Shown piece after piece: positions 1 through 7,802 of a stretch of DNA of 15,773 nucleotides (positions within the stretch are counted from its first letter, which is position 1; each line of letters begins with the position of its first letter). A program made the position numbers and the translations under genes. The stretch is from Chitinophagaceae bacterium. Lineage in GTDB: Bacteria; Bacteroidota; Bacteroidia; Chitinophagales; Chitinophagaceae. The DNA lies in NCBI GenBank assembly GCA_025351145.1, contig JANXWM010000065.1:1-15773 (forward strand), in the 5' to 3' direction. The notes below the pieces were generated by a model. That model was given only the letters and a program-made list of their open reading frames with translations. It was not told the origin of the DNA and did not search any database.

Positions 1-75
1 AAAGCAGTAACTAATTAAAGTTTCCTTCATAAAAAATTCTATTTCTTTGCTTCTTTAAATTAATCAGTGTACTTC

Positions 76-1059
76 ATGAAAAAAACAATAGCCCTCGTAA
101 CAGGCGGTTACAGCGGTGAAGCGGAGATAAGTTATAAAAGCGCCGTTACCGTTGAGAACAATGTTGACAAAGAAAAATTTGATCTGTACACGATTGATAT
201 TACACCGCAAGGCTGGTTTTATACACAGGCCAACGGGAGTAAAATTACAGTAGATAAAAACGATTTCTCCATAACTGAAGGCGACAGGAAAATTACTTTT
301 GACGCAGCGTTGATGTGCATTCATGGCAACCCTGGCGAAGATGGAAGGCTGCAGGGTTATTTCGATATGCTTAAAATTCCTTACACCAGTTGCGGTGCTG
401 CCACATCGGCCATTACATTTAATAAAAAATATACCGTTGCGGTGGCACAGGTAAGCGGCATAAGGGTTTCACGCTCTGTACTATTGTTTAAAAACAGGTT
501 TGTAAGTTCTGAAGAAGTGGTAAACCAACTTCAGTTCCCCTTGTTTGTAAAGCCAAATAATGGTGGGTCGAGTATAGGTATGTCTAAAGTAAACAATGCA
601 TCAGAACAGCTTGGCGCCGCAATAGAAAAAGCTTTTCGCGAAGATGACCAGGTACTTGTAGAAGAATTTATTGAGGGCAGAGAATTAACCATTGGTGTTT
701 TTAGAAGAAAAGGTGAAATCGTTACATTGCCAATGACAGAAATAATTACCACCCAGGATTTTTTTAACTATGAAGCAAAGTACCTGGGCAAAAGTGAGGA
801 GATAACACCTGCAAACGTGGATGAATCTGTTGCCGGAAAAGTTAGAAACGCAGCTAAAAAGATTTATAGTACTTTCAACTGCCGCGGTATTGTGAGGATT
901 GATTTTATTTACAACGAAAAAGCGGGGGAACCTTTTATGCTTGAAGTAAATACTGTTCCCGGGCAAAGTGAGGCAAGCCTTGTACCGCAACAGGTGAAAG
1001 CAATGGGCTGGACACTAAAAGAATTTTATACAGCGTTAATTGAAGAAGCGTTTGTGTAA
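76..1059 (+). CDS. ddl: D-alanine--D-alanine ligase
   Basis: This cytoplasmic ATP-grasp enzyme joins two D-alanines to make the D-Ala-D-Ala dipeptide for the peptidoglycan precursor. Visible signatures, numbered from the ATG at 76 (327 residues): an N-terminal GGYSGEAEIS segment, HGNPGEDGRLQG at about 83-94, the ATP-grasp lysine and glycine loop KPNNGGSSIG at about 159-168, EEFIEGRELT at about 196-205, and the metal-binding RIDF and LEVNTVPGQS segments at about 274-298. The length is typical of the family. A GTG at 67 is in frame but would only add three residues, so the ATG giving MKKTIALVTGG is preferred. It is the first gene of a probable operon: the PASTA gene starts 58 nt after its stop. 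Nothing looks broken. The family call is secure; the substrate is inferred from the family. Confidence 0.95.
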   Translation: MKKTIALVTGGYSGEAEISYKSAVTVENNVDKEKFDLYTIDITPQGWFYTQANGSKITVDKNDFSITEGDRKITFDAALMCIHGNPGEDGRLQGYFDMLKIPYTSCGAATSAITFNKKYTVAVAQVSGIRVSRSVLLFKNRFVSSEEVVNQLQFPLFVKPNNGGSSIGMSKVNNASEQLGAAIEKAFREDDQVLVEEFIEGRELTIGVFRRKGEIVTLPMTEIITTQDFFNYEAKYLGKSEEITPANVDESVAGKVRNAAKKIYSTFNCRGIVRIDFIYNEKAGEPFMLEVNTVPGQSEASLVPQQVKAMGWTLKEFYTALIEEAFV

Positions 1060-1117
1060 TACTGATTGCACATACAAAACCACTATTGCTCAGTTCTAAA
1101 AATGCCAAAAATAAAAC

Positions 1118-1933
1118 GTGTTTAAATTCATTACCAATAAATCTTTCTTTGTAAACCTGCTGGTAGTTATACTGGCGGTGTTATTACTCGTATTCCTTTT
1201 TTTCAGCCTGCTCGGTGTTATTACAAAGCATGGGGAAACACAAAAAGTACCTTTGCTTGTTGGCATGAATTACAACGATGCTGTAAAAGCGCTGAAAGCC
1301 GTGGGTTTAGAAGCAGGCATACAGGATTCTATTTACGCAGATACAGCAAAGCCCCTGCAGGTAATGCGCCAGTCACCTGATGTTGATGCGGAAGTAAAAT
1401 CTGGCAGAACCATTTACTTAACCATTAACCGTTCTGTACCGCCATTGGTTGAAATGCCCGATCTGCGCGGCTTTTCGTTCAAGAGTGCGCAATTGTACCT
1501 GCAAAGCCTTGGGTTAAAATCGGGCGAGCTTACTTATGTACCAGATATTGCCCGCAACGCTGTAAAAGAACAATTGCTTAATGGAAACCCTATAGCCCCA
1601 GGTACCAAAATAAATATGGGCAGCAGCATTGACCTTGTTATTGGTAATGGGTTGGGAGAGGAACAAATGGAAGTTCCAGATCTTGTTGGCATGACGGTTG
1701 CCGAAGCCCGCAGTTACCTCAGCACCAATAATATTGAATTGGGCGCTATTATAGCTATGGGTGCAATATCCGATACTTCAAATGCATATATAAACGTTCA
1801 AAAACCTGCGCGGTATGCTGACGCAACTGCCGCCGGGGAACCTCCTGCTGTTAATAAAATACGTGCAGGTGAAATAGTGGATATATGGATAAGTACAAAC
1901 CCGCCCGTAAAAGATACAACCGCGCCGCAATAA
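1118..1933 (+). CDS. Membrane-anchored PASTA domain protein
   Basis: A 271-residue single-pass envelope protein. A short cytoplasmic start (MFKFITNKS) is followed by one hydrophobic membrane segment at about 11-35. Three PASTA repeats then lie outside the membrane, at about 42-105, 110-177 and 184-260. Repeat starts are recognisable as VPLLVGMNYNDAVKAL, EMPDLRGFSFKSAQ and VPDLVGMTVAEARSYL. PASTA domains bind peptidoglycan fragments or beta-lactams in Ser/Thr kinases and PBPs, but this protein has no kinase or transpeptidase domain. It starts with GTG; the only nearby ATG is in another frame and stops after seven codons. The MFKFIT start also matches my memory of relatives in Chitinophagaceae. 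It lies between ddl and a rhodanese gene with short gaps (58 and 30 nt), suggesting co-transcription and a wall-related role. The exact function is unknown. Confidence 0.88.
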   Translation: MFKFITNKSFFVNLLVVILAVLLLVFLFFSLLGVITKHGETQKVPLLVGMNYNDAVKALKAVGLEAGIQDSIYADTAKPLQVMRQSPDVDAEVKSGRTIYLTINRSVPPLVEMPDLRGFSFKSAQLYLQSLGLKSGELTYVPDIARNAVKEQLLNGNPIAPGTKINMGSSIDLVIGNGLGEEQMEVPDLVGMTVAEARSYLSTNNIELGAIIAMGAISDTSNAYINVQKPARYADATAAGEPPAVNKIRAGEIVDIWISTNPPVKDTTAPQ

Positions 1934-1963
1934 TCAACTTTAGTTATAAGCAAATAATACATC

Positions 1964-2272
1964 ATGACCACAATTACCGTAGAAGAACTTAAAGCCCGTC
2001 TTGATAAAGGCGAAACACCGCACTTACTTGATGTGCGTGAAGATTACGAAAGGGCCGAATTTAATATTGGCGGCACACATTTACCGCTGGGTAAAATACA
2101 AACCATGCAGTTCGACGATATTGAAGACTGGAAAAATGATGAGGTAATTGTTTATTGCCGCAGCGGCAACCGTAGTGGTATGGCAAGCCTTTTTATGGAA
2201 CAGGTTGGTTTTAAAAATGCGGTAAACCTTACCGGCGGCATGCTTGCATGGCAGGAGAGGATTGCTAAATAA
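1964..2272 (+). CDS. Single-domain rhodanese-like protein
   Basis: A 102-residue cytoplasmic protein made of one rhodanese domain, the size of GlpE/PspE-type sulfurtransferases. The N-terminal LLDVRE (about 21-26) is the usual CH2A-like motif. The active-site loop is CRSGNRS at 65-71, with catalytic Cys65, which would carry the persulfide. TGGMLAWQ near the C-terminus is the typical closing motif. Rhodaneses move sulfane sulfur from donors such as thiosulfate to acceptors; the real donor and acceptor here cannot be read. There is no signal peptide. It begins 30 nt after the PASTA gene stop, so it is probably the last gene of the ddl operon. No strong rho-independent terminator directly follows; the first structure downstream is repeat copy 1. 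Confidence 0.92.
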   Translation: MTTITVEELKARLDKGETPHLLDVREDYERAEFNIGGTHLPLGKIQTMQFDDIEDWKNDEVIVYCRSGNRSGMASLFMEQVGFKNAVNLTGGMLAWQERIAK

Positions 2273-2280
2273 GGTAAAGA

Positions 2281-2366
2281 GATATTTTGAACCGGGCGGA
2301 AGCAATGCTATTAAGCTTTTCTTGCGTCGCACTCTTGTACGTTCCAATCATACCCGGCTTTTACCG
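2281..2366 (-). repeat. GCGACGC interspersed repeat, copy 1
   Basis: Core CTTGCGTCGCACTCTTGTAC at 2321-2340, the reverse complement of the family core. The right arm (GAACCGGGCGGAAG, 2288-2301) faces the rhodanese stop and the left arm runs to about 2366. It forms an inverted pair with copy 2. Ends are estimated by comparing copies by eye. Confidence 0.85.
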
Positions 2367-2507
2367 AAGTCTCCCAGCAACGGCGGCGTTGCGTCATGTG
2401 GCGAAATAAGTCGCAAATTTTTTTGCTGATTTTCAATTAGTTAGTATCGACTTATATAGAAGCGTATGCTCAACTGCATTTAAAGCAGTTTAATTTTGTA
2501 AACCAGC

Positions 2508-2592
2508 CTGCACAGTGTTCAATAGAATTACTGAAAGTACAAGAGTGCGACGCAAGAGGCGATGCTATGAAATACTTCTGCCTGGTTAAAAA
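2508..2592 (+). repeat. GCGACGC interspersed repeat, copy 2
   Basis: Core GTACAAGAGTGCGACGCAAG at 2537-2556, followed by the right arm AGGCGATGCTATGAAATACT and then TCTGCCTGG. The right arm matches copy 4 (other strand) with only a few changes. It is the partner of copy 1, with 196 bp between cores and right arms outward. A small inverted repeat (AACTGC at 2472-2477, GCAGTT at 2485-2490) lies between the two copies. Confidence 0.87.
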
Positions 2593-2610
2593 AATTAAAT
2601 TATACGGCAT

Positions 2611-2650
2611 AAAAAAAGGCGCTGCAAAATTAAATGCAGCGCCTTTTTTA
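2611..2650. terminator. Bidirectional rho-independent terminator
   Basis: A perfect hairpin whose arms are A-run plus GGCGCTGCA (2611-2626) and TGCAGCGCC plus T-run (2635-2649), with an 8-nt loop. A-run and T-run flank the GC stem, so it should work on both strands. It lies 15 nt past the stop of the S74 gene (- strand), its clearest user. It could also end read-through from the ddl operon. Confidence 0.88.
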
Positions 2651-2664
2651 AAAGAAATTAATGA

Positions 2665-4041
2665 TTATTTCGCTACCACCATTTTCTTGCTGTCAACAAG
2701 TTTACCATCTACAATTAATGAGTAGTTATAAGTACCGGAGCTTAAAGAAGAAGCATCGATATTAATTGTACCTGCAGTTGTTTTGCTTAACTGTATTTGC
2801 TTAATAGTTTTACCTGTGTTATCAGTAATAACCATTTGTGCAGTTGATGCACCTGAAGGAATACTGTAACGGATATTTGTGCTGCCATTAAGCGGGTTAG
2901 GAATGTTTTGACCAAGTGTTGCACTTGAAACATTTACAGAAGCAACTGCATTATCCTGTGTACCTGTAACTGCTGCAAGGCTTTGCGTTAATTTTTCAAC
3001 CATAGTTTTCAGCTCATCAATCTGTGCCTGCTGTTCCTGCACTGCTTTAGTAAGGATAGGGATCAATGTCATGTTTGAAACGAGTTTCACATCCTCATAG
3101 TGACGGCCGTTTGCATCTTTGCTTACCAAAGCTTTCTGTGTGGTAACCATTTCAGGAACTACTTTTTCAAGGTCCTGTGCAAGGAAACCATAGTTCAAAT
3201 TTTTGTTCAAACCTAAAGCATTGTATTTATCAGCGTTGTAATAATACGTTTTAGGTTGCAGTTGATTGATGATCTTAAGACCGCCGTTAAAATCGTTAAT
3301 GTTCTTCTTCAACTTGGAATCGGAGGCTTGGTAGTATGCATCAGCATACATATTGCCAAGTACCCAATACCTGATACCGTAATCTGTACCGCCAACAGCA
3401 TAACCAGAATCCCAATAAGCAGCTATGCTAAGATTAGCATCACTTGCAAAGTTGTCGTTTGCAAATTCTACATAAAGGCTACCTGGATCAAAAGCGGGAT
3501 TGTTGTAATTTTCAAATTTCCAGTCAAGAGCACCAGTTCTGTTGTTTACAAATTCAAGAACGGTATTTGAGTCAGTTGATGTTGAAGGCAGTGACATTCT
3601 AATATCACCTGCACTAACTTCCAGTTTTTTGGAAGCAGCAGTTGGTGCAATGCCAATACCTAATTTGCCGGATAAATTACCATAACCGGTAGTTACACCT
3701 ACAGTCCACACTGTAGAAGAAGCACCCGTTTTGTAATCAATAGAAAGATTAGTTGAATTGAAAAAAAGACCATAGTTGGTGTTGGTTGCATACTGGAATG
3801 CATATGTATTACCTGGAACTTTGTAAGCAGAACCTCCTGTAAACTGGAGGTTACCGTTCGCGTCTACCCCGGCGTAACTTGTAGCAGAGCCCATACGTGT
3901 AGTACCAACAACCTGTAAGGCAGAGGCGGGAGCCAATGTACCTATACCTACATTACCTGTTAAAGGAAATGTGTTTGTTTGAGCGGTAACTATGCCTGCA
4001 ACTGCAAACATACCCGCAGAAAGGATTAAAATTTTTTTCAT
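2665..4041 (-). CDS. T9SS-exported protein with S74 chaperone domain
   Basis: A 458-residue secreted protein. It has a signal peptide MKKILILSAGMFAVAGIVTA. Two short tail-fibre-like motifs follow: NVGIGTLAPASALQV at about 30-44 and LGIGIAPTAASKKLEV at about 127-142. A low-complexity beta-type middle leads to a peptidase S74 domain at about 238-350. That domain has the SDSKLKKNI signature at 240-248 and YGFLAQDLEKVVPEMV at about 284-299. In phage tail spikes this domain helps trimerise the preceding part and then cuts itself off. A short coiled coil (about 331-355, with QEQQAQIDELKTMVEKL) follows. The end is a T9SS type A sorting domain (about 376-458, LGQNIPNPLNGSTNIRYSI to KKMVVAK). It probably forms a trimeric surface fibre or adhesin; ligand and self-cleavage are inferred. 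It has its own promoter and terminator. Confidence 0.88.
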   Translation of the reverse strand: MKKILILSAGMFAVAGIVTAQTNTFPLTGNVGIGTLAPASALQVVGTTRMGSATSYAGVDANGNLQFTGGSAYKVPGNTYAFQYATNTNYGLFFNSTNLSIDYKTGASSTVWTVGVTTGYGNLSGKLGIGIAPTAASKKLEVSAGDIRMSLPSTSTDSNTVLEFVNNRTGALDWKFENYNNPAFDPGSLYVEFANDNFASDANLSIAAYWDSGYAVGGTDYGIRYWVLGNMYADAYYQASDSKLKKNINDFNGGLKIINQLQPKTYYYNADKYNALGLNKNLNYGFLAQDLEKVVPEMVTTQKALVSKDANGRHYEDVKLVSNMTLIPILTKAVQEQQAQIDELKTMVEKLTQSLAAVTGTQDNAVASVNVSSATLGQNIPNPLNGSTNIRYSIPSGASTAQMVITDNTGKTIKQIQLSKTTAGTINIDASSLSSGTYNYSLIVDGKLVDSKKMVVAK

Positions 4042-4067
4042 AAACGAACGTTAATTTTGGTGAATGA

Positions 4068-4099
4068 TGAAGATAACAGAATTCGTTTTGAAAATACAA
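4068..4099 (-). promoter_or_regulatory. Bacteroidota-type promoter of the S74 gene
   Basis: Read on the - strand, TTG (4099-4097) is followed by 21 nt and then TATCTTCA (4075-4068). This resembles the primary sigma factor consensus of this phylum (TTG, 19-21 nt, TAnnTTTG), with two mismatches in the -7 box. A start a few bases downstream would give a leader of roughly 20-25 nt before the ATG at 4041. Confidence 0.5.
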
Positions 4100-4171
4100 A
4101 TTTTACCACATTAAATTTTTTAAGCGATGTAAGTAGTTAATGATCAATAAAAAAAGCACTTTGGAGTGATG

Positions 4172-4262
4172 TTGAGCTAACTGCTCAGAAATGTTCGGAA
4201 TGTACAAGAGTGCGACGCAAGAGGCGATGCCATGTAACTATGAAGATTGGCTCAAAAATATA
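4172..4262 (+). repeat. GCGACGC interspersed repeat, copy 3
   Basis: Core GTACAAGAGTGCGACGCAAG at 4202-4221, then AGGCGATGCCATG and a right end GGCTCAAAAATA near 4249-4260. It is a single copy with no inverted partner nearby. It lies between the 3' end of the peroxidase gene and the 5' region of the S74 gene. Confidence 0.85.
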
Positions 4263-4285
4263 TAATTGTAAGAGAGACATACATA

Positions 4286-5464
4286 TCAATTACAGCCTCT
4301 GTCAAATTTTGCCTGTGTATCGTTATCGGGAATGCAGTTGCCCGATGGCACACTGAAAGGAACATATCTTTTTAAAGAAGGATCGTAAAGTGCGTTTTCT
4401 ATAAAGTTTACAATTTCCCCAATCTCATCATCGGTTAATTTAAGTGGGGCAAACTTTTTGGGTAACCGCGAAACGGCAACGTTTGGGTTTTGAGAAACGG
4501 CATTGTTTTTATATTTAATAACATCAGTTAAGGAGGTAAAGGAAGATCCATGGCCAAAAAACTTTACATCTTTAAGATTGTAAATCTGTGGTACTTTAAA
4601 CCTGTACAAGTCGGAATCTATTCCGGTAAAACCCCCTCTTCCTTTGCTTTCTGTATTACCTGGTTTAATATTTATTACACCACTAATCCCATTCTGGAGG
4701 TCGGACATGCCGAGTGCATAAAAGGCTGTGGAATTTAATGCGGGCCCTGTATGACAGCCTCCGCATTTTGCTTTGCCGAAAAATAATTTTGCACCTGCTT
4801 TTTCATCGGCAGTCATTGCTTTTTTTTCGCCTTTTAGCCATCTTTGAAAGGGAGCCTGATTAGCAAGTATTGTTCTTTCATAAGCAGCTATAGCAAGGCC
4901 TGCCGTATTTTTTGAAATTCTTTCTTCTTGCGGTAAATCAGGAAAAGCAAGGGTGAAAAGGCTTTTGTAAGTTGAATCGGCAGCTAACCATGTTGTGTCT
5001 ATTATAATCCGGTGTTTTTCCTGCGAACCTATTGCAAGTGATTCTAAACCCTCGTACCCCAAAAAATTTGCTTCTAATGGCGTACCCGGCGTCCATGAAG
5101 ATTGCGTATTTGCATTTACGCCTGTTGCTCCAAATCCACCATTCCATAAAACAACATCCTGATAGGCTGTATTCATAACTGAAGGTGCCCTTATGGGCTG
5201 TACATCTATTGAATCTGCTTCACACAGAAAAGATGGTATCCTGGCTTCTCCATAAAGCCCAAATCCTGAACCACCTTCACCAATGGCTTGTGCAAGACCT
5301 GATTGAAAACCTGCTTCTGCTATATGGCAGCTTGCACAGGAATAGGTATACAGATTAATCGGGCTTTTTGGAATTTCACCTAACCTGGTTTCATGAAACA
5401 ATAATTTGCCAAGTGCTACTTTTTCCGGGGCTAAGGGGTTATTGGGATCCTGAGGAATAGTCAT
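4286..5464 (-). CDS. Dihaem cytochrome c peroxidase (CcpA/MauG family)
   Basis: From the ATG at 5464 this is 392 residues. It has two c-type haem sites, CASCH (Cys43, Cys46, His47) and CGGCH (Cys234, Cys237, His238). Typical dihaem peroxidase context is visible: LAPEKVALGKLLFHETRLG near the start, IRAPSVMNTAYQDVVLWNG at about 91-109, and KVPQIYNLKDVKFFGHGSSF at about 290-309. The family reduces H2O2 with electrons from small cytochromes outside the cytoplasm. As written the protein lacks a signal peptide, which a c-type cytochrome needs because haem is attached after export. The open frame continues upstream of the ATG to about 5587 (a CTKQDKQDQQFSVNG segment), while a signal-peptide sequence starts at 5636 in another frame. 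The gene therefore appears frameshifted at its 5' end. The family call is firm; whether the gene works is uncertain. Confidence 0.85.
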   Translation of the reverse strand: MTIPQDPNNPLAPEKVALGKLLFHETRLGEIPKSPINLYTYSCASCHIAEAGFQSGLAQAIGEGGSGFGLYGEARIPSFLCEADSIDVQPIRAPSVMNTAYQDVVLWNGGFGATGVNANTQSSWTPGTPLEANFLGYEGLESLAIGSQEKHRIIIDTTWLAADSTYKSLFTLAFPDLPQEERISKNTAGLAIAAYERTILANQAPFQRWLKGEKKAMTADEKAGAKLFFGKAKCGGCHTGPALNSTAFYALGMSDLQNGISGVINIKPGNTESKGRGGFTGIDSDLYRFKVPQIYNLKDVKFFGHGSSFTSLTDVIKYKNNAVSQNPNVAVSRLPKKFAPLKLTDDEIGEIVNFIENALYDPSLKRYVPFSVPSGNCIPDNDTQAKFDRGCN

Positions 5465-5636
5465 ATAATCATCGCTTGCAGGGAGAATTAAACTGGCTGC
5501 GCTTATTCCATTTAAAATCAGAGTTCTTTCTTCATCAATGCCATTAACCGAAAATTGCTGATCCTGTTTGTCTTGCTTGGTGCAAGGCTATAGCTGCAAC
5601 AATAGCAATCGCCAGGGTAGTGATTATTTTTTTCAT
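5465..5636 (-). pseudogene. Frameshifted 5' end of the peroxidase gene
   Basis: An ATG at 5636 opens a frame reading MKKIITTLAIAIVAAIAL, a textbook signal peptide, but it stops at 5544 after 30 codons. The peroxidase frame is open from 5587 down to the annotated ATG and begins with P-C-T-K-Q-D, where the Cys would suit a lipoprotein anchor. The two frames differ by one position and overlap between 5544 and 5587. A change of one or two bases at about 5583-5590 would join signal peptide and enzyme into one protein. This may be a real mutation, an assembly or base-calling error, or a recoding site; the sequence alone cannot decide. Confidence 0.65.
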
Positions 5637-5756
5637 TTGATATTGGGCTCATTGGAGTATGAGCATTTTTTTGGTTATTCAGGATATGATTCAAGGACAA
5701 TTTAGAAACTGAAATTACTAAATTTTCTCTTGAAAAGAATAATCAGGTTTTACTTT

Positions 5757-7697
5757 TTACTTCAACAGCTTGATGGTTTTCTTTTTTGTGCCAAAATACT
5801 GAATAAAATAAATTCCGTGTGGAAGGGAGCCAGCAGATTTAAAACTGAAGGTGTAATAATTATTTTGCACCAGGTCAAGTTTGGTTGTTTCAATGATTCT
5901 TCCCGCAGCATCAATTAAACGAATGTTTGCCTTACCCGATTCCTGGGCTTTAATATACACTGAGAGTTTTGTGGTAAAAGGTACAGGAACCACTACCAGC
6001 CAGTCTTTCAAAATAACGCCGGTCTTTGTTAATGAAATGGTTCTGGAAACTGCGTTATCAGTATATTTTACAAAATATGGCCCTCCGGGATAATCGCCAA
6101 GATCAACAAAAGCAGTATCGTACACTTCCTGCTGGCTTGTGGCAAGTGAAATTGTTTTAATAATATTCCCATCATTATCAACCAAAGAAATAGTCGCATT
6201 GCCATCAATTTGGCCAATCAATTTTAAATCAATACGGTTTGTAAATGGGTCAGGATTTGCAAACAGCCAGTCGTTGCCATACAGATCAATATTTTGTTTG
6301 GTTTTTAAGATAAGATATGCCTGCTTCATGTTGGGGATACCAAAACCAAACCTGTTATCGGGATTATTAAACCTGTCTGCACTCTGGTAAACAGCATTTA
6401 AAATGGTCATATTGTTATAGCCTGGAAAAGCCTGCCACAGGCAGGCAATTAATCCGTTTATATTGGGGTTTGAGAAAGAGGTACCGCTGCCGGTAACGGG
6501 CATATCATTTGTTCCAAAAACAGTTGTACCAGAACCAACCGAAACCACATTGGGCTTTATTTTACCGGGGTAACCATAACTGCTGAAGGAAGCAATTTGC
6601 CCTGCATTATTTACTGCACCTACGCTGCATACACTATCAGCATCGGCCGGAAAAATAAGATACTTCCAGGAGTTATTGCCTTCGTTGCCGGCGCTGTTGG
6701 TTACAATCATTCCTTTACGCACAGCCGTTGCTGCGCCTTTACTTACGGTTGTGCTGTTCGCATAAATGTCATTGTAGCTGTGGTTAAATTGCGGATCGTT
6801 AAACAGGTTATAACCCAGCGATGAAGTAATCATATCTGCACCGGCACTGTCAGCAAATTCTGCGGCAGCAACCCAGTTGTGTTCTTCTACCGGGTATTCG
6901 CTGAAATCATCTTCGCTGCGCAGTAAAAGGAAAGATGCATGCGGCGCTGTGCCTACCATAATACCGGGTTTATTTGCAGCAATAATACTTAAGCAATACA
7001 TGCCATGTGCATTGTCTTCATCAACACTGTTATCGTAGTCAACAAAATCTTTTTCGGCCAGTACTTTATTATTCATCCGCAGGCTGTCGAAAGCACTTAG
7101 TTCTTTGTAATGATAAAACCCTGCATCGAGCAGGGCAATGGTTATGCCGTTGCCTGTAAACCCTTTATTGTGTAAAAACTCTCCATCGTGAATATTTACC
7201 TGGTTGTATGCATTTCCATAATTAAGCGTGTCTTCGCTACCGTTGCTCCTGTTCTGAAATGAAGTAATAAGTGGTTCAACAGGCTCTGTAAAACGCTCAA
7301 CAGGGTTTCCTGTTTGTGATTGCAAGAGGCCGACCGGCGCACTGCTTTTTACAAAAGGCAAAGTGTTGATCGAATCGATCAAAGCAGTATCTGTGCAGTA
7401 TATTAAAATCTGGTTAAGCCATTTGCTTTGGCTTAAATACATCACATCGCCTTTTAATAAAACCTGTTCAATATAATTGGGGTTAACAGGAAGATCGGTA
7501 CTGTCTATTGCAATGTTATATTTCGTTCTTCTTTCAATAGCTTTTGCAGAAAGAAATGCCGAAGGCTGGCTTATGCTGTAAGGCGAATTATTTTTATTAG
7601 TAAATTTTATTACCCATTTATGATATTGGCTAAAACCCTGCACAGCCATGCATTGCAGCATTAAAAAAACAAACAGGGGCTTTATATAAAAATTCAT
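5757..7697 (-). CDS. Subtilisin-like S8 protease with T9SS sorting modules
   Basis: A 646-residue secreted serine protease. A signal peptide (about 1-23, ending near GFSQ) is followed by an N-terminal prodomain of about 140 residues. The S8 catalytic domain spans about 166-465. The triad is visible: Asp191 in IALLDAGF, His231 in NAHGMYCLS and Ser407 in GSGTSFSNPN. The oxyanion-hole Asn is Asn338 in NSAGNEGNN. The C-terminus carries two similar modules of about 85 residues, starting NDWLFANPDPFTNRI (about 475) and KDWLVVVPVPFTTKL (about 564). Both resemble T9SS type A sorting domains and the second ends in TIKLLK. The protein should be exported and cell-attached or released; its substrate is unknown. 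A repeat pair, not a clear promoter, lies upstream. The peroxidase gene follows about 120 nt downstream on the same strand. Confidence 0.92.
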   Translation of the reverse strand: MNFYIKPLFVFLMLQCMAVQGFSQYHKWVIKFTNKNNSPYSISQPSAFLSAKAIERRTKYNIAIDSTDLPVNPNYIEQVLLKGDVMYLSQSKWLNQILIYCTDTALIDSINTLPFVKSSAPVGLLQSQTGNPVERFTEPVEPLITSFQNRSNGSEDTLNYGNAYNQVNIHDGEFLHNKGFTGNGITIALLDAGFYHYKELSAFDSLRMNNKVLAEKDFVDYDNSVDEDNAHGMYCLSIIAANKPGIMVGTAPHASFLLLRSEDDFSEYPVEEHNWVAAAEFADSAGADMITSSLGYNLFNDPQFNHSYNDIYANSTTVSKGAATAVRKGMIVTNSAGNEGNNSWKYLIFPADADSVCSVGAVNNAGQIASFSSYGYPGKIKPNVVSVGSGTTVFGTNDMPVTGSGTSFSNPNINGLIACLWQAFPGYNNMTILNAVYQSADRFNNPDNRFGFGIPNMKQAYLILKTKQNIDLYGNDWLFANPDPFTNRIDLKLIGQIDGNATISLVDNDGNIIKTISLATSQQEVYDTAFVDLGDYPGGPYFVKYTDNAVSRTISLTKTGVILKDWLVVVPVPFTTKLSVYIKAQESGKANIRLIDAAGRIIETTKLDLVQNNYYTFSFKSAGSLPHGIYFIQYFGTKKKTIKLLK

Positions 7698-7739
7698 TTT
7701 TTAAACTTGACTGTAAAAAAATTTGCCTTAAAAAGAAAG

Positions 7740-7802
7740 TTATTTTGAGCCGGGCAGAAGTATTTCATAGCATCGCCTGTTGCGTCGCACTCTTGTACGT
7801 TC
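7740..7802 (-). repeat. GCGACGC interspersed repeat, copy 4 (left arm cut)
   Basis: Core GTTGCGTCGCACTCTTGTAC at 7779-7798 with a full right arm from TTTTGAGCCGGGCAGAAG (7742-7759). The left arm ends after about four bases, where a perfect 28-bp inverted repeat starts at 7803. It forms an inverted pair with copy 5, right arms outward. Confidence 0.85.

Noticed and set aside
1..66. Promoter of ddl near TTTCTTTG (42-49)
   Set aside because: The -7-like box has one mismatch, the upstream TTT is poorly spaced (18 nt), and the window edge limits context; not strong enough to annotate.
2244..2429. 61-codon + strand frame after the rhodanese gene
   Set aside because: It overlaps the rhodanese 3' end and crosses repeat copy 1; the RRTLV motif is a translation of the repeat.
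5518..5700. 60-codon - strand frame in front of the peroxidase
   Set aside because: It is a third frame over the signal-peptide region; the MKKIITTLAIA frame explains the DNA better and this one has no export or family signature.
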